Of a stretch of 64,000 nucleotides of DNA, positions 12,985 to 24,800 are shown in pieces. The notes below the pieces were generated by a model. That model had not been told where the DNA came from and searched no databases. It worked only from the letters and a program-made list of their open reading frames with translations. How positions within the stretch are numbered: position 1 is the stretch's first letter; each line of letters starts with the position of its first letter. Origin of the DNA: Diphasiastrum complanatum (Eukaryota; Streptophyta; Lycopodiopsida; Lycopodiales; Lycopodiaceae). The translations under genes and the position numbers were made by a program. Location: NCBI GenBank assembly GCA_029204225.1, contig CM055099.1, positions 67,051,852 to 67,115,851 on the forward strand, read 5' to 3'.

Positions 12985-13300
12985 ATCAGACCCAAAAAAA
13001 GGATGGAAACATGAGAACATATAATCAGACAAAAACACAGATGGAGACATGGAATATCAGATTAAAAAACAGATGGAAACTTAAGCACATATAAAAATAT
13101 CAGATTAAAATTGAGAACATATAGGAATAACAGACTAAAAAAACAGATGGAAAGTTGAGAACATATAAATGCATCAGACAAAAACAGATGGAAACGTGAA
13201 AACGTTTAAATATATCAGACAGAAACAGATGGAAACGTGAGAACATATAAATAAATGCATCAGAATAGAGAAAAGAGATGGAAACATGAGAACATGGAGG
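12985..13300. repeat. Minisatellite upstream of PDK1
   Basis: Roughly six degenerate copies of a 45-60 bp unit, each containing ACAGATGGAAACGTGAGAAC followed by ATATAAATGCATCAGAC or a close variant. The units begin about 0.4 kb upstream of the PDK1 start codon, so the array lies in its promoter or 5' leader. A short (GAAACA)n run follows at 13373-13400. Confidence 0.8.
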
Positions 13301-13503
13301 AGATCTAAAGACAAGAAAGATGACGACGACGATCACAAGGGAGATGAATGCAGAAACGATCGAACAAAAGGAGGAAACAGAAACAGAAACAGAAACAAAA
13401 CATAAAATTCAACTGAATCAGAAGAAAAGGAGAAATAATGACCGACCGACCGACGAGGAGATGTGACGCGGCTTCGTGGTTCTATGCCCGAACGATTGGA
13501 TTT

Positions 13504-13517
13504 CCGCCACGTGGCGG
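13504..13517. promoter_or_regulatory. G-box palindrome
   Basis: CCGCCACGTGGCGG is a perfect 14-bp palindrome with a CACGTG core, the G-box bound by plant bZIP and bHLH factors. It lies about 0.9 kb upstream of the PDK1 start codon in a locally GC-rich patch. Which gene it serves, if any, is inferred only from position. Confidence 0.45.
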
Positions 13518-13836
13518 CCCGGACTCCTCTCCATGCCTGATCCTTGAGATGTGATACAATCTGAAACGTTAAAGGTGAAATCCAACGGTGGTGGACTTAC
13601 CTTATTTGGTGCCCTTAAGATACGATGGGAGAAGATTAGTGTTTACGATTGAGGATGAGGATCTTGCGCATGTGAGTGACCCCCGTCACTTGCCATTATT
13701 TTATTTTTATTTTATTAGAATAGGGGCGTCACAAGTGACGGTGTGGGTCTCCATTTTATCGGATATCTAAAGAATTGTTACCAAGACCCTGTTGGTGAAG
13801 GCTCTTGGCTCTAGATCTAGGGATTAGTGCAATTTG

Positions 13837-13930
13837 CGCTTACATGTGCTGGCAGTGGAGGGACCCAACTTCCAAGCAATCTGCACTTACACTATGCTGG
13901 CAGTGGAGGGACCCAACTTCCAAGCAATCA
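13837..13930. repeat. Short tandem duplication
   Basis: A unit of about 48 bp containing TGCTGGCAGTGGAGGGACCC and AACTTCCAAGCAATC is present twice in direct tandem, with small differences at the start of each copy. Confidence 0.8.
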
Positions 13931-14054
13931 AATATGGTGATTAAAATAGAATGGTGGATGAAAAAGGACCATTGTAGATTAGTGGGTGGCACTTTCACTT
14001 GCTGTCCATTTTCTGAATCTTTGCAAGTAAAAGGTTGAGGACAACCACCTTCCT

Positions 14055-14230
14055 TTTTTAAACTTGGCTGGTAAGTGTTGAATGGAAGGTCGCCATCTGA
14101 TTGACCAGTTTTAATCCTTGCCATACCATTGCCCCACTTTTCTTGGCAACTCAACATCTCAGGCAGTGTCCTCGAGTTCATAAAATGGGCTTGAGTTGCC
14201 TTTATGTGGTGAGGGTCCCATGCCACCTCA
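14055..14230. repeat. Dispersed repeat, copy 2
   Basis: Second copy of the repeat at 2430-2620, same orientation. The shared blocks include AAACTTGGCTGGTAA.TGTT, ATCTGATTG, GGCAACTCAACAT and TTTATGTGG. The 137-residue minus-strand reading frame over this stretch is probably chance. Confidence 0.5.
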
Positions 14231-15176
14231 TCTGTCACATGGTGGCAACTCAATGTAAATGTGAAAGGGAGGGAAGAGCCAATTTTTCCTTTCTGGATCG
14301 ATAGAAAAACTTTATTCTAAATTTGGGACTTGCCACGGCAGTGTAGTTTGAAACGGCCTTACGTGTTTACAACTCTCCACCACCCTAAAATTATTGCAAC
14401 ACCATGACTGAATTGTTACTCACAATGCGGAATACGTTGATCCTAGCATATTCCTCATTGAAACTGAGGAGGCAGTCAATGCCCCAATAAACTAGCCTAC
14501 AATACAATGCTCTCAACCTAGAAGCAGTTTCTACTTGATCATTTGGGTTATGTCATGTGGTGAAGACACATGGACTCTTTTAAAATTGGCATGTGTTGAC
14601 GATTTCAACTCTATCGTGTAAGTAAAACATATTATTGAAATATAAATATATATATATATATATAAGTCTCTTAGTAATTATCAATGTGTGCTTGGGTGAG
14701 AGTGTGAGCCCATTGCAGTCTGCACACAGAGCCCCTCCCCGTACGACTGTAAGTCAAACCTAGGTTTGTATGACAAGCATTGATCAATTATGGTGGATGC
14801 TCATAAGTTTGGATCAAACCCCCTGCGGTGCCATAAGTGCTAAGAGGCCCTCAATCCCTACAATTGAAAAAATGTATGTGTCTGTTTATGGTGTATCTAA
14901 TCTTCTTAATGTATCATGATGAGAAATGCATTCATCATGATGAAGAGTTGGGAGTTTTAGAATCGTCCCACCTTTCGAATCCTAGTATGTGAGAGGCACA
15001 TATCTCATAGAAACCTATTTTTCAATCCAATCTCATCAATGTTCACCATGTCTCAACCTGCTATGGTAGGTCACCAATTTCAAAAAAATCAATGCCTCAC
15101 CGAATGGCATTGGAGAGTTTCTCTTTTGAGCACATAAATAAAAGTTGGGAATACATGTCCATATCTAAACATGTAC

Positions 15177-15227
<51 letters not shown>

Positions 15228-16017
15228 TGTACTTTATATGTTTCTTTTTTAAAAAAATCATTAAGTTATTGCCACATGGTGACCATTTAATTGACCAAGC
15301 CCAAAGTTCTTGCTTGTGGGAGAGCATGTCTATAAGCCGTTGCTTTTCCTTTTATGAAAATTCATTTTCATCTATCCTTTTCAAGAAAATAAAATTTAAT
15401 CAAAAAGGTTTCATTTCGTATCATACTTTGAACAAAATTTAATCATAATTGTATGAGATTGATTTTTTAACCTTTTTGAAATGTTGATAATCTAGAAAGC
15501 ACATTAAATATTGTAGGTTGATTCATTTATTCTACTTAGTGATTGAAAAAAAAAAATTCAATCACCCACTTTGCAACATTTAAACTTCAAACTAGAAATT
15601 TGATGAATTTTTAGCAAGAAATATCTATTTGTATTCACAATTTCACAAAATTATTTATTTTTGTTTTCCAATTTATCATTCACTCTCACAATGAAGTACT
15701 TAGGTATTCATTATTAACTTCAAAATTTTATGATTCAATTTTTACAATATTACAACCTCTCGTCACAATCATGACAAAATGTTTGTCTATTATCAAATAT
15801 GTCATCTCCATGGTACATCCATGTAGAATCCACCTCAACTTGGTATGATTTTGTATTTTCTATTGATAACCTATAAAAGAATCAATAAAGTCTCTAAGTA
15901 ATAGAATAAACTACTCCAAAAACTTGGTCACTTGAACCCAAAGTGATAAATATTAACTAAGATCTACAAGAAAGTTAATGGATATGAAATATAGATAGAC
16001 GACGAAAACCACCAGTA
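14231..16017. other. AT-rich intergenic DNA with simple repeats
   Basis: Contains a short (TA)n run at about 14646-14664 and a (CA)n run at 15184-15226. I see nothing coding. The reading frames through the CA run encode poly-(Thr-His) or poly-(Cys-Val) and are artefacts. Confidence 0.5.
15184..15226. repeat. (AC)n microsatellite
   Basis: About 21 uninterrupted AC dinucleotides. Confidence 0.95.
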
Positions 16018-17625
16018 TGGTTTGGTCAGAATGTTTCAACAAGTATAGCCATCGAATTTTGTGGTTTCACTGACGAACCTCAAACATTCGAGGAAGCTAT
16101 TAATGGACCAGATAAAGATCGCTGGATTCAAACAATGGAGGACGAAATGTCATCCATGTATAAGAACAATGTACTTGCATCTATACCTGATGGAAGAAAA
16201 CCAGTCAAATGCAAGTGGATCTACAAGATCAAAACAGGTCCTGATGGAGATAACATCGAATACAAAGCAAGGTTGGTTGCAAAAGGTTTTTCACAGAAAT
16301 ATGGGATCGAATACACTGATACTTTCTCACTAGTACTCAAACACACATCAATTTGCTTGTTATTCGCTTATGCAGTTGCTCATGATCTCAAAATCCATAT
16401 TGTGGATGAGAAAACTGCTTTTTTGCACGCAGAATTAGAATAAGATTTATTCATGGACCAACCACTTGGTTTTATAAGCCAAGAATATCCAGAATTCGGA
16501 TGTCACATGAATAAAAGCATCTATGGTCTGAAACAAACAGCCAGACAATGGTATAGAAAGAAGGACGAAGCACTATGTTCCTTAGGCTTCGAACCTCTAT
16601 TCACTGAGTCGAATGTCTATATCAAGCATTCCCAAAATGAAATAATCATTTTAGATGTTTATGTTTACGACACGCTTATCTTCTCAAGAAAAGATAAATT
16701 AATTTTAGATGTCAAAAGAGACATTTTTGAAATATTTGAGATCGCTGACCTAGGAGAAGCAAAAATCTATCTAGGCTTGTAGATCAAAAGAGACTTTGAA
16801 GGTGGTAAGTTGTATCTTCACCAACAAAAGTACACTCGGAAAATCATTGAAGACTTCAACATGCTTGAATGCAAAGGTGTGCATACTCCCATGATACCTG
16901 GAACAATATTGCGCAAGGCAGACTGTCCGCAGACTCTCGAGGAAGAGAAGTGAATGGCCAATACACCCTATCGCAAGCTGATTGGATCATTGTTGTATCT
17001 TGTAGACAACACCAGACCTGATATAGTGTTTGCAGTATATAGGCTGAGCCAATTTAATCAAAACCCAGGATCGTTGCATTGGAAGTTAGCAAAGAGACTA
17101 GTACAATATCTCCAGGAAATGAAAGACTATGGACTGTGTTATTCGAAGGAAGCTGGATTTCGGATCGAATCTTACGGTGACGCAAGCTAGGCATCCATAA
17201 AGGATGATAGCAAAAGTATTTCATGAGGTTGTACTCTAGCATCTGGCACAGCCATACTCTAGATAAGCAAGAAGTAAACAACAGTAGCTCAATCTTCTTT
17301 TGAGGCCAAATATGTAGCAGCAGCTAAGATGTCAAACGAGCTGATATGGATCAAACAAATGTTGAAAGGGTTTGATGATACTATTTTTGAATCTTATGTC
17401 TTGTCAATGGATAACACTTCACCAATCTATCTTACAAAAGATCATGTATTTCATTCAAAAATGAAGCATATAGCTATCAAGTATCATGTAATTCGGGACT
17501 TAGTTGAAAAGAAGATATTGAAGACAGTCTTTATACCTATAGAGGAATTGACAGCTGATATCTTTACAAAGCCACTTAGTAAAGCTTTGTTCGAGAAACA
17601 ACAAAGAAGTTTGGAGTTAATTTAA
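16018..17625 (+). pseudogene. Ty1/copia reverse transcriptase-RNase H, nonsense-riddled
   Basis: One reading frame runs through the copia RT and RNase H domains: CKWIYKIKTGPDGDN, the KARLVAKGFSQKYGIEYTDT block, SIYGLKQTARQWY, then LIGSLLYLVDNTRPDI, the RNase H part with SKK*TTVAQSSFEAKYVAA, and KHIAIKYHVIRDLVEKK...ADIFTKPLSKALFE. It is interrupted by at least seven stop codons (near 16441, 16780, 16951, 17188, 17224, 17260 and 17275), yet no frameshift is needed over 1.6 kb. The catalytic YVDD box reads YVYDTLIF. Upstream parts (gag, protease, integrase) are absent, so this is a 5'-truncated copy. Some stops fit C-to-T change at CAG or CGA codons or G-to-A at TGG. Confidence 0.9.
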
Positions 17626-17646
17626 CTGCCCACTTTGAGAGGGAGC

Positions 17647-18165
17647 TGTAGAACACCTGATCAGACAAATCTCGGTTCTACTAACAAAGTGCACAGTTTA
17701 CTTGACAAAGGATGAGAAACGAACTCGAACTCAAAACATTTCTGTTCGTGTTCAACCTCGAAAGAGTCGCAAAATATTTTCTTTCTTGTTCAAATCTCAC
17801 CTGTGGTGAAATTGTTGTCTATCGCGAACAATTTGCGAAATATTTTTTATTCTTGTCCAGCTTCAAAAATTGTCAACTATCGCGAACAATTCACAAAACA
17901 CGAGGCTGTCGCGAAGAGATAGTGTCACAAACAATTTGCAAAACAGAAATTACTCGAATGTAGAAACAGAGCGTTTATGTGAATATCAATCGTCTTAACA
18001 ATTAGATCTATTGTTATAGAATTAAAAGGCCAAAAGACTTGTCCTGTAACAATATAAATACATGTGCACTACTCGTTGTAACTACTCTCATAACTCAGTT
18101 AGTTTCCATGAATTTCAGCCTAATATAGGTGAGAGAGATGACTCTCTCTCTCCTCTCTCTAGAAC
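17647..18165 (+). repeat. Probable 3' LTR of the copia remnant
   Basis: Just after the RNase H stop there is a purine-rich tract (GAGAGGGAG, 17636-17645) and then TGTAGAACACC, the usual layout of polypurine tract and LTR start. A TATA-like TATAAATACATG follows at about 18053. The LTR end could not be fixed because no second copy is in the window, so the right boundary is approximate. Confidence 0.5.
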
Positions 18166-18420
18166 TTAGGACCCAATTTTAGGGCACCAATAGCCTAAAA
18201 TAGTCAATTTTGGCCTATATGTCCAAATAACATGATTTTGGTGTCATTTCGAAGGTCCTAAAGTTTGAGACTTCTTCAATATGAAATATATACTAAAATA
18301 AAAGTATCTAGGCCTCTTTCACATGTGTGAAAAGTTAGATCCAAAACTATGTACAAAAATTGCCAATTTAGGCCTCAAACTAGCTAGGAAATTTTGACAA
18401 TTTTCACATCCCTCTTCAAC

Positions 18421-19125
18421 TTAACTTGCTAGTTTTACAACACTACTTTGCTCCAACCTAAGAATGATCTCCATCATGACAATAGATCTCTTCTCAAGTG
18501 TTCTAATATGTACAATATGAAGTACAACATAATTGATATAGATAATAGTGTTCATATAGGATGCTTCACTATCTCTTACATCAATTTTACATAGAATGGT
18601 GAACAAGATACATGTAAAAGAACATAGAATCATAATGAAAGGATTCCTCCATGTATCCACCTTTGAATTATCTGTAAAACAACAGCAAACAAGTTGTAAG
18701 TGAAAGTAACTAACAAGTGTTTGCATGCCTCCTCCAAATTCCACTATGCCCATAGTGAATGCACCATGTATCTCCACGAATGAACCTCCATCACAACCTT
18801 GCCTTTGTAGATCTCCAATCCATGAAAGCCCTTGAGTGAATGAATGCCAAAATGATGTGTTCTCTGCTCCATTTGAATGAGAAAAGCCTGAACTTGAAAT
18901 ACTTGAAGTATCTCCACAAGATTTGCATTTAACCCTTGATCCTACATTGTCAACAATTTGCCAATTTGCCAGCACTAGGATGCTAGATCTTGAACTTTGC
19001 TCAAAATTAAACATATTGACCACTTCAATATCTTTCAAGATTTGAATGAATTCATGTACTTGATCATTAAAACCAGCAATGATAACTATTCCATCTCCAA
19101 GATCCAAATGATGCAGAACTATCAC
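18421..19125 (-). CDS. Uncharacterised 234-residue reading frame
   Basis: An open frame of 234 codons with no family I recognise. It has a Cys/Ser patch (VKCKSCGDTSSISSSGFSHS, about residues 66-85) and a hydrophobic stretch (PFIMILCSFTCILFTILCKI, about 160-180) that could span a membrane. It ends almost exactly where the CACTA element begins. It may be a chance frame or part of an unrecognised transposon; no supporting promoter, splice site or paralogue was found. Confidence 0.2.
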   Translation of the reverse strand: MIVLHHLDLGDGIVIIAGFNDQVHEFIQILKDIEVVNMFNFEQSSRSSILVLANWQIVDNVGSRVKCKSCGDTSSISSSGFSHSNGAENTSFWHSFTQGLSWIGDLQRQGCDGGSFVEIHGAFTMGIVEFGGGMQTLVSYFHLQLVCCCFTDNSKVDTWRNPFIMILCSFTCILFTILCKIDVRDSEASYMNTIIYINYVVLHIVHIRTLEKRSIVMMEIILRLEQSSVVKLAS

Positions 19126-19137
19126 AACAACACCCGT

Positions 19138-19625
19138 TACGATTTGCGACGTGTTTTGCGACGTGAATCGCGAGCTTAATTTTTTTTTAATTCATCACGG
19201 ACATCAGAAAAACACATCATTATAAGGTCGTCGGAATTTGACGACTTTAAAAAACATCGCATTACGACAGGCACAACGTGCCGGATTCTGAAACGTATTT
19301 TTTCGATCACGAAAACCCGATCTGACATGGACATCGCAATGCGACGTCTGACGTGGACGTCGCATTGCGACGTCCAAAGACGTCGGAAATGCTCTGATGT
19401 GGATGTCGCATTGCGACATCTCGAAACTCAGTCGGATTCCGACGTTTGTAAACACATAATGATGCCAAAATTTTACCGACAGATGTCCGATGCCCATCCG
19501 ACGTATGCTTGGACGTTGGAATTCGATGTTCCATAAAGTTGTCAGATTCCGACGTCTGTTAATAGAATGATCAAAAAATATGTCCGACGTCTATCCGACG
19601 CGTTAGGACGTCGGATTTCGACGTC
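19138..19625. repeat. CACTA subterminal repeat zone
   Basis: Many direct and inverted copies of a short motif related to GACGTCGGAATTCCGACGTC, for example GCGACGTG, GACGTCGCATTGCGACGTC, GTCGGATTCCGACGT and GTCGGATTTCGACGTC. Such arrays are where CACTA accessory proteins bind in maize En/Spm. The block is rich in CpG compared with its flanks. Confidence 0.8.
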
Positions 19626-20332
19626 CCAGATTAGGTAAAAAAAATAAAAAAAAATGTGTAAAAAACAGCGCACGCATTTTTATCGGGCTGTTCCTGGAGT
19701 TGAGTTCTTGGAGAAGCGATGTTCGTGAATTGTTTTTAAAACAATATTTTTGAGTTGTATTTAACATTTCGATCAAACAACAAACTAATCATGAGGTACT
19801 TTTCATTCTTAAATTACTTTTCATTTCATATTTTATTGCATTACTTCATGTTCATTATGAATGACAATACTTTATTGCATTGCTTTGTGCACATTATAAA
19901 TTTCATTTAGATTTTTAGATATAGTATTGATTGTTGTTTTGAAATCCGACATTGCACATGGTTTTAATTTCTTAGTTGACTATTACATCAATCCACATCC
20001 CTAAATTTGACATTGCAATTTTTGAAAAAAAAAACATTGCACATATAAAAGCAATGGCAATATAGCACGATCATTTGCAATAATAATATTTTTCATAATA
20101 TGAATTAATGTATTACAAAATTGGTGCTTTAATGTCGCACGAGTCTTTCTAGATCTAACATCAACTAAAACCTATAAACCTAATCTACTCGTCGTCGTCA
20201 TGACGTCCAATCCGCATGAACACAAGCAAACAAACTACATTAATATTTAATGCTTGATCGTATTAAATTGAATTAATTTGACGTCGAAATACAAACCACA
20301 TTAGTATAAATACAAAAACTAGTACTTACATT

Positions 20333-21145
20333 TGGAGGATGACCCTCGCTCTTTGGTTTGTTGAGTGATGCACCGTACGATTCCCTGAAGGCAAATTCGT
20401 ACTCCTCCTTAGTTGGCAGACGTCCATAGTTCGCCAACTATCCATGCATTCAATTGAAGTTGAAGTTAATTTAGGGCTACGTTGAAGCAGCTAGTCATAA
20501 TGCATATTAAAAAATAAAAACATATAAAATCAAAGATAAACTATAAGAGTAGTGTAACTTCACTTACCATGCTTGCTTGCAATCCCACCTTTCCGCTCGA
20601 GCCCAACCTAGGATTGCCTATCCCATGCATCCTAGCGGCCACAACATCTTTCTGAATCTTGTATTTATCTGGTGTTCGTTCATCCGCTTTTACATGGTTC
20701 CAATCATTTCTTGAACACCAAGAAGGCTTGGATTGCTCGTCCCTATAAGCTCATCGTGCCATATCACGACGATGCCTAATCCATAAGCTCATATGCTTAT
20801 GAATTTCCTTCTCCTCGAATTTCTCTTCTTGTTGAAATTCGTCACGAAGGGTACCAATAACCTGTCGTTTATCGGTGGCAGGTTGTTCGGACCATGTACT
20901 AAATAATCCGTCGTCAAAATGACGTTGGCATAAAGAATAGAGTCAGTCTAAAACCACCCTCCCTTTTCTATTGGCAATTATATTGCCTTGAAGATCCACG
21001 TCATAATAAAGATTTGTGGATGACTCTTCGGTGGGGGCGGGAGCCGCGGCCTCTTGTACCAGTTGTGTTTTCTGCTCGGGAGTTAAAGATTCATATAATT
21101 TTTTTACAAAGTCTCCTGAGCTTTCACCACTGCCTGACCCCGACA
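20333..21145 (-). pseudogene. Ptta/En/Spm-type CACTA protein gene
   Basis: On the minus strand, segments read: 21145 to 20943 MSGSGSGESSGDFVKKLYES...LTPEQKTQLVQ...NLYYDVDLQGNIIANR; 20930-20760 FSTWSEQPATDKRQVIG...DEFQQEEKFEEKEIHKHM; 20640-20570 AARMHGIGNPRLGSSGKVGL; and 20440-20335 LANYGRLPTKEEYEFAFRES. These match the general layout of the plant Ptta/En/Spm transposase family (acidic/charged helical region, then a G-rich motif and a short C-terminal block). Some separations may be introns, but at least one stop interrupts the middle. It diverges from the TNP2 gene about 0.7 kb away. A related copy lies at 60090-60520. Confidence 0.65.
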
Positions 21146-21844
21146 TGATTACTGCATTCATAAACATACAATACATTACAATAGACCCTAATATATTCAA
21201 ATGAAGTAGAAAAGAAAATCGATTACAAAACTTTAATGCATATTAGAGTGGGACTTTCATACCTGTGTTAACAAAAGAAGAGAGATATGCATGTAGAGCT
21301 CGAACTTGCACCAAGATTGGCATAACAATCATGTAAGCGACAATGTATAAGAATAGGTATATCTAAAAATTAAAACTTTAGAATCATACAATAATTTTAG
21401 GTTACTTGTGTTTTGTACTTGTGCATATATGCAGTTTATCACAACGAGATGATTTACATTCAGATCAATCTAGCGATGAAGACAGTACTCAAGTTAACAG
21501 GGTAAATAATAAACATGCATGTGTTCTTGTTCATAAAAACTTTGTTATTATAAGTTAAAATATTGTGCTAAAGTGACATGTACTTGATTTTTGTTTCTCG
21601 TAAAGAAATTATTTTCAAAATAAAATATGGTGCACATGCCTCAAGTGTGATGGACAAAAGATGCGTGAAAGACGCATTGTTGAAAATCATTTGTGGAAGT
21701 TCGGACGAAAAGAAGAAGGTCAACCATCGAATTTGGAAGACGTTGAGGTTTGTTGACTTTATATGATTCTTTTTTATTATAATCTTCATCAATCTATATA
21801 TGTCACTTATGAAATTTGTTTCATGTGTGTAGCCAATACATTGA

Positions 21845-24800
21845 ATGCCATTCCACGGAGTTGATCCATTCGTGTTTAGTTACAATCAACGTCAAGTTTT
21901 GATAGACATGAGAAAACAAAGAATGAAACAAATTGAAGAGGCAAACACAATTGGAAAAGAGAATAATCAACTTGATTCTAATGATTATGATGATGAGGTG
22001 CAACACGATGAAGCAATGCGCAACATGTTTGAATATTACTTTGAAACAAATGAGAATGATGATATGCATACATCTTCTAATGAAAACGGAGATCACGAAC
22101 AATTTGAGATGGATGAAGACGAGATTCTACTGCGTGAGGAGGCAGACACTCCTCTATATCCTGGAGCATCCATTTTGAGACTAGCTACGTCAATTCTTAT
22201 TCTAAACCTTCAAGCAACATACAAATGGAGTGATCGTAGCGTGACATCTTTATTCGAGTACTTAATGCATAACACAACTATTATACTTTAAAGCATATTT
22301 ACATTAAGTTAATTTTTTCTCTTTTCAAACAACTCACATTGCTCTTTTTTTAGGTTGTTGCATCGAATACTTTCGAAAAAAAATGTGATACCTAAAACAC
22401 GAAAAGAAGCACGAAAGATGATGACCGTGCTTGGAATGGATTACGACACAATACATGCATGTCCAAAAGACCATGTTCTATATAGAGGTGAGCATTCAGA
22501 AAAGCTTCAATGTCCAGTGTGTCATTTAATGCTTCACGTTTTTGAGATGACGTACAAGGGGATAAAGTGCCACGAAAAGTGTTACGATATTTTTCAATTA
22601 TCCCACGATTGCAACGTTTATTTCAATGCAAATCTTTGGCACAACTAATGGATTGGCATGAGAAAAATCGATCTACGGATGATGTGATGCGAGTACCAAG
22701 TGATTCACCTGCATGGAAACATATTGAAGACCAATGGCCCGAGTTTAAAAACGAACCTCGTAATTTGAGATTTGGCCTTGCTATGGATGGCGTAAATCCT
22801 TTTAGCGTTCAAGCGTCAACTTGGTCCACATGGCCAGTTGTGCTCGTTAATTACAACATACCTCCATGGTTGAGTATTAAAAGGAGGCACTTGTTATTGG
22901 CTTTATTGATTTCAGGAAAGTACAAGGCCAAGAACATGGATGTGTATCTTGCACCTTTGATCAATGAATTGTGCATTCTTTGGAATGGTATTCATGCTTA
23001 CGACATCTCGAGACCTTTACAACAACGAAACTTTGTTGTTTGTGGAATTATAATGTGGACGATGCATGACTACCCCGGTTTAAGCGAATGTTCATGTATC
23101 TATATAATGAATCTAATCTGATTTAGGGTTATCATTTGAGTATATTTAACTAAGCTTATGTTTAATTTGGTTTATGAACTATGCAGGTTTAACCACATTG
23201 GGTTACAACGCATGTTATATTTGTGGACCACTTTTGGAGGCTCGAAATAGCACAAATATGTTAAAAAAAGTGGTGTACGAAAATCATCGCAAATACTTGC
23301 CGCCTGATCATCCTTTTTGAAGGTTGAATAGGCGATTTTTTGGAGGGCGAGGAGATAATCCTCTAACTACAACACCACCCCCACGCATGGAAGTAGCGGA
23401 ATGGCATGGTGAATGGTTTAAACATCACGACGTTAATTCTTCATGGAATGAATCCATTGATGGTATGAAACGGTTGTCTATTTTTCATAAATTACCCTTT
23501 TGGAGGAATTTATTGATAAACCATCTATTGGATCTTATGCACATATTCAAAAATGTCGGTGAATCCTTATGGAACCACATCATTGGCATAAAAGACAACT
23601 CCGCAGCTCGTAAAGATCTACAAGCGGCCGATGTGAAAAAACCCTATTGGATTCAATACACCGAAGGTGGAGATGAGATTCTACCTACCATGTCATGGAT
23701 TCTTACAAAAGAGCAACTCTCATATGTTAAACATGTCATAAAACAATGAGAACTCCAACAGGCTACGCACATTCTTTATGCAAGTCATTTACCAAAGATG
23801 GTAAATTAAGTGGATTGAAATCACGTGATTGGCATAAACTTCCACTTTCTATTCGAGGTCTCTTCAACGATGACATACGAAATATGCTTTACAATTTGTC
23901 ATCGATGATTAGGTTTGTATATTTTCTTAAGCACTTGTATAAATATGTGATATTTCAATTTTTTTATGTGTTAAACAACCTAATGTACTATCAATCTTGC
24001 TGGTGGATTTCCTCAAAAGAAATAAAAAATAGTGAATTGGATTCCATGAAAATCCAATTGATTGAAATGGTATGTTTGTTGGAAAGAGATTTTTCAACTT
24101 CCTTTTTGGATATACAAGTTCATCTTCTAGTGCATTTGGTCAAAGAAGTATCAATTGTAGGACCTGTGCACACGAGATGGATGTTCTACCTTGAGCGCTT
24201 TATGAAAGTTTTGAAGGGCTTTGTGAGAAAAAAAGGCAAGGCCAGAAAGTAGCATTGCAGAAAGTTGGCTTGTACAAGAATCTTTGTTTTATATCACCGA
24301 AATAATCTCACAATTGCATCCTGCAAGTCCAAAAATGTGGTGTGAAGATGAATGTGTTAAGGGTGAAATACCACAAGGAAATGGTGTACAAAAAAGACTT
24401 TCACCTCAATTAAAAGAGAAAATTGACACATTCATATTATATAATTGTGGACAAATGGAAAAGTGGATTTCAAGGTATGAAGAAGCCAAAAAGGAAAGAA
24501 ACATAACATTGAAACGAAGAAGAAATATCAATCGAAGAAGAAGAAGGGCGTTGGAGAACGACGAACCTTTGGAGCCTTTACATTCAAAATGCTCTCATGA
24601 ATGGGTTTTGATATGATGCCTAAAGCATCCGAAAACGGAGAAGAAGTGACCGAATTAGAATGGGAATTTGTTCACGGATGTGGATGGAAGGTTAGTGTAA
24701 TATTGTTTATGTGAAGTTTTGTTTTTGTACTACTCAATATATGAATAGTATTTCTAATTACACACATTTGTTTTTTTTTTTTTGTGTTTTAGTACACATC

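Noticed and set aside
12518-13024. 168-codon plus-strand frame
   Set aside because: It is antisense to PDK1 exon 1 and its upstream minisatellite; the minus strand explains the sequence.
12985-13300. Regular repeat array as a possible CRISPR
   Set aside because: Units are degenerate and head to tail without unique spacers, and the DNA is clearly eukaryotic.
13840-14253. 137-codon minus-strand frame
   Set aside because: Covers a short tandem duplication and a dispersed repeat, with no recognisable domain.
15092-15442. 116-codon frame with Thr-His repeats
   Set aside because: Runs through the (AC)n microsatellite and has no other protein-like feature.
16018-17625. In-frame stops as evidence for an altered genetic code
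   Set aside because: All three stop codons occur, and the cellular genes nearby use standard stops; nonsense decay of a retroelement is sufficient.
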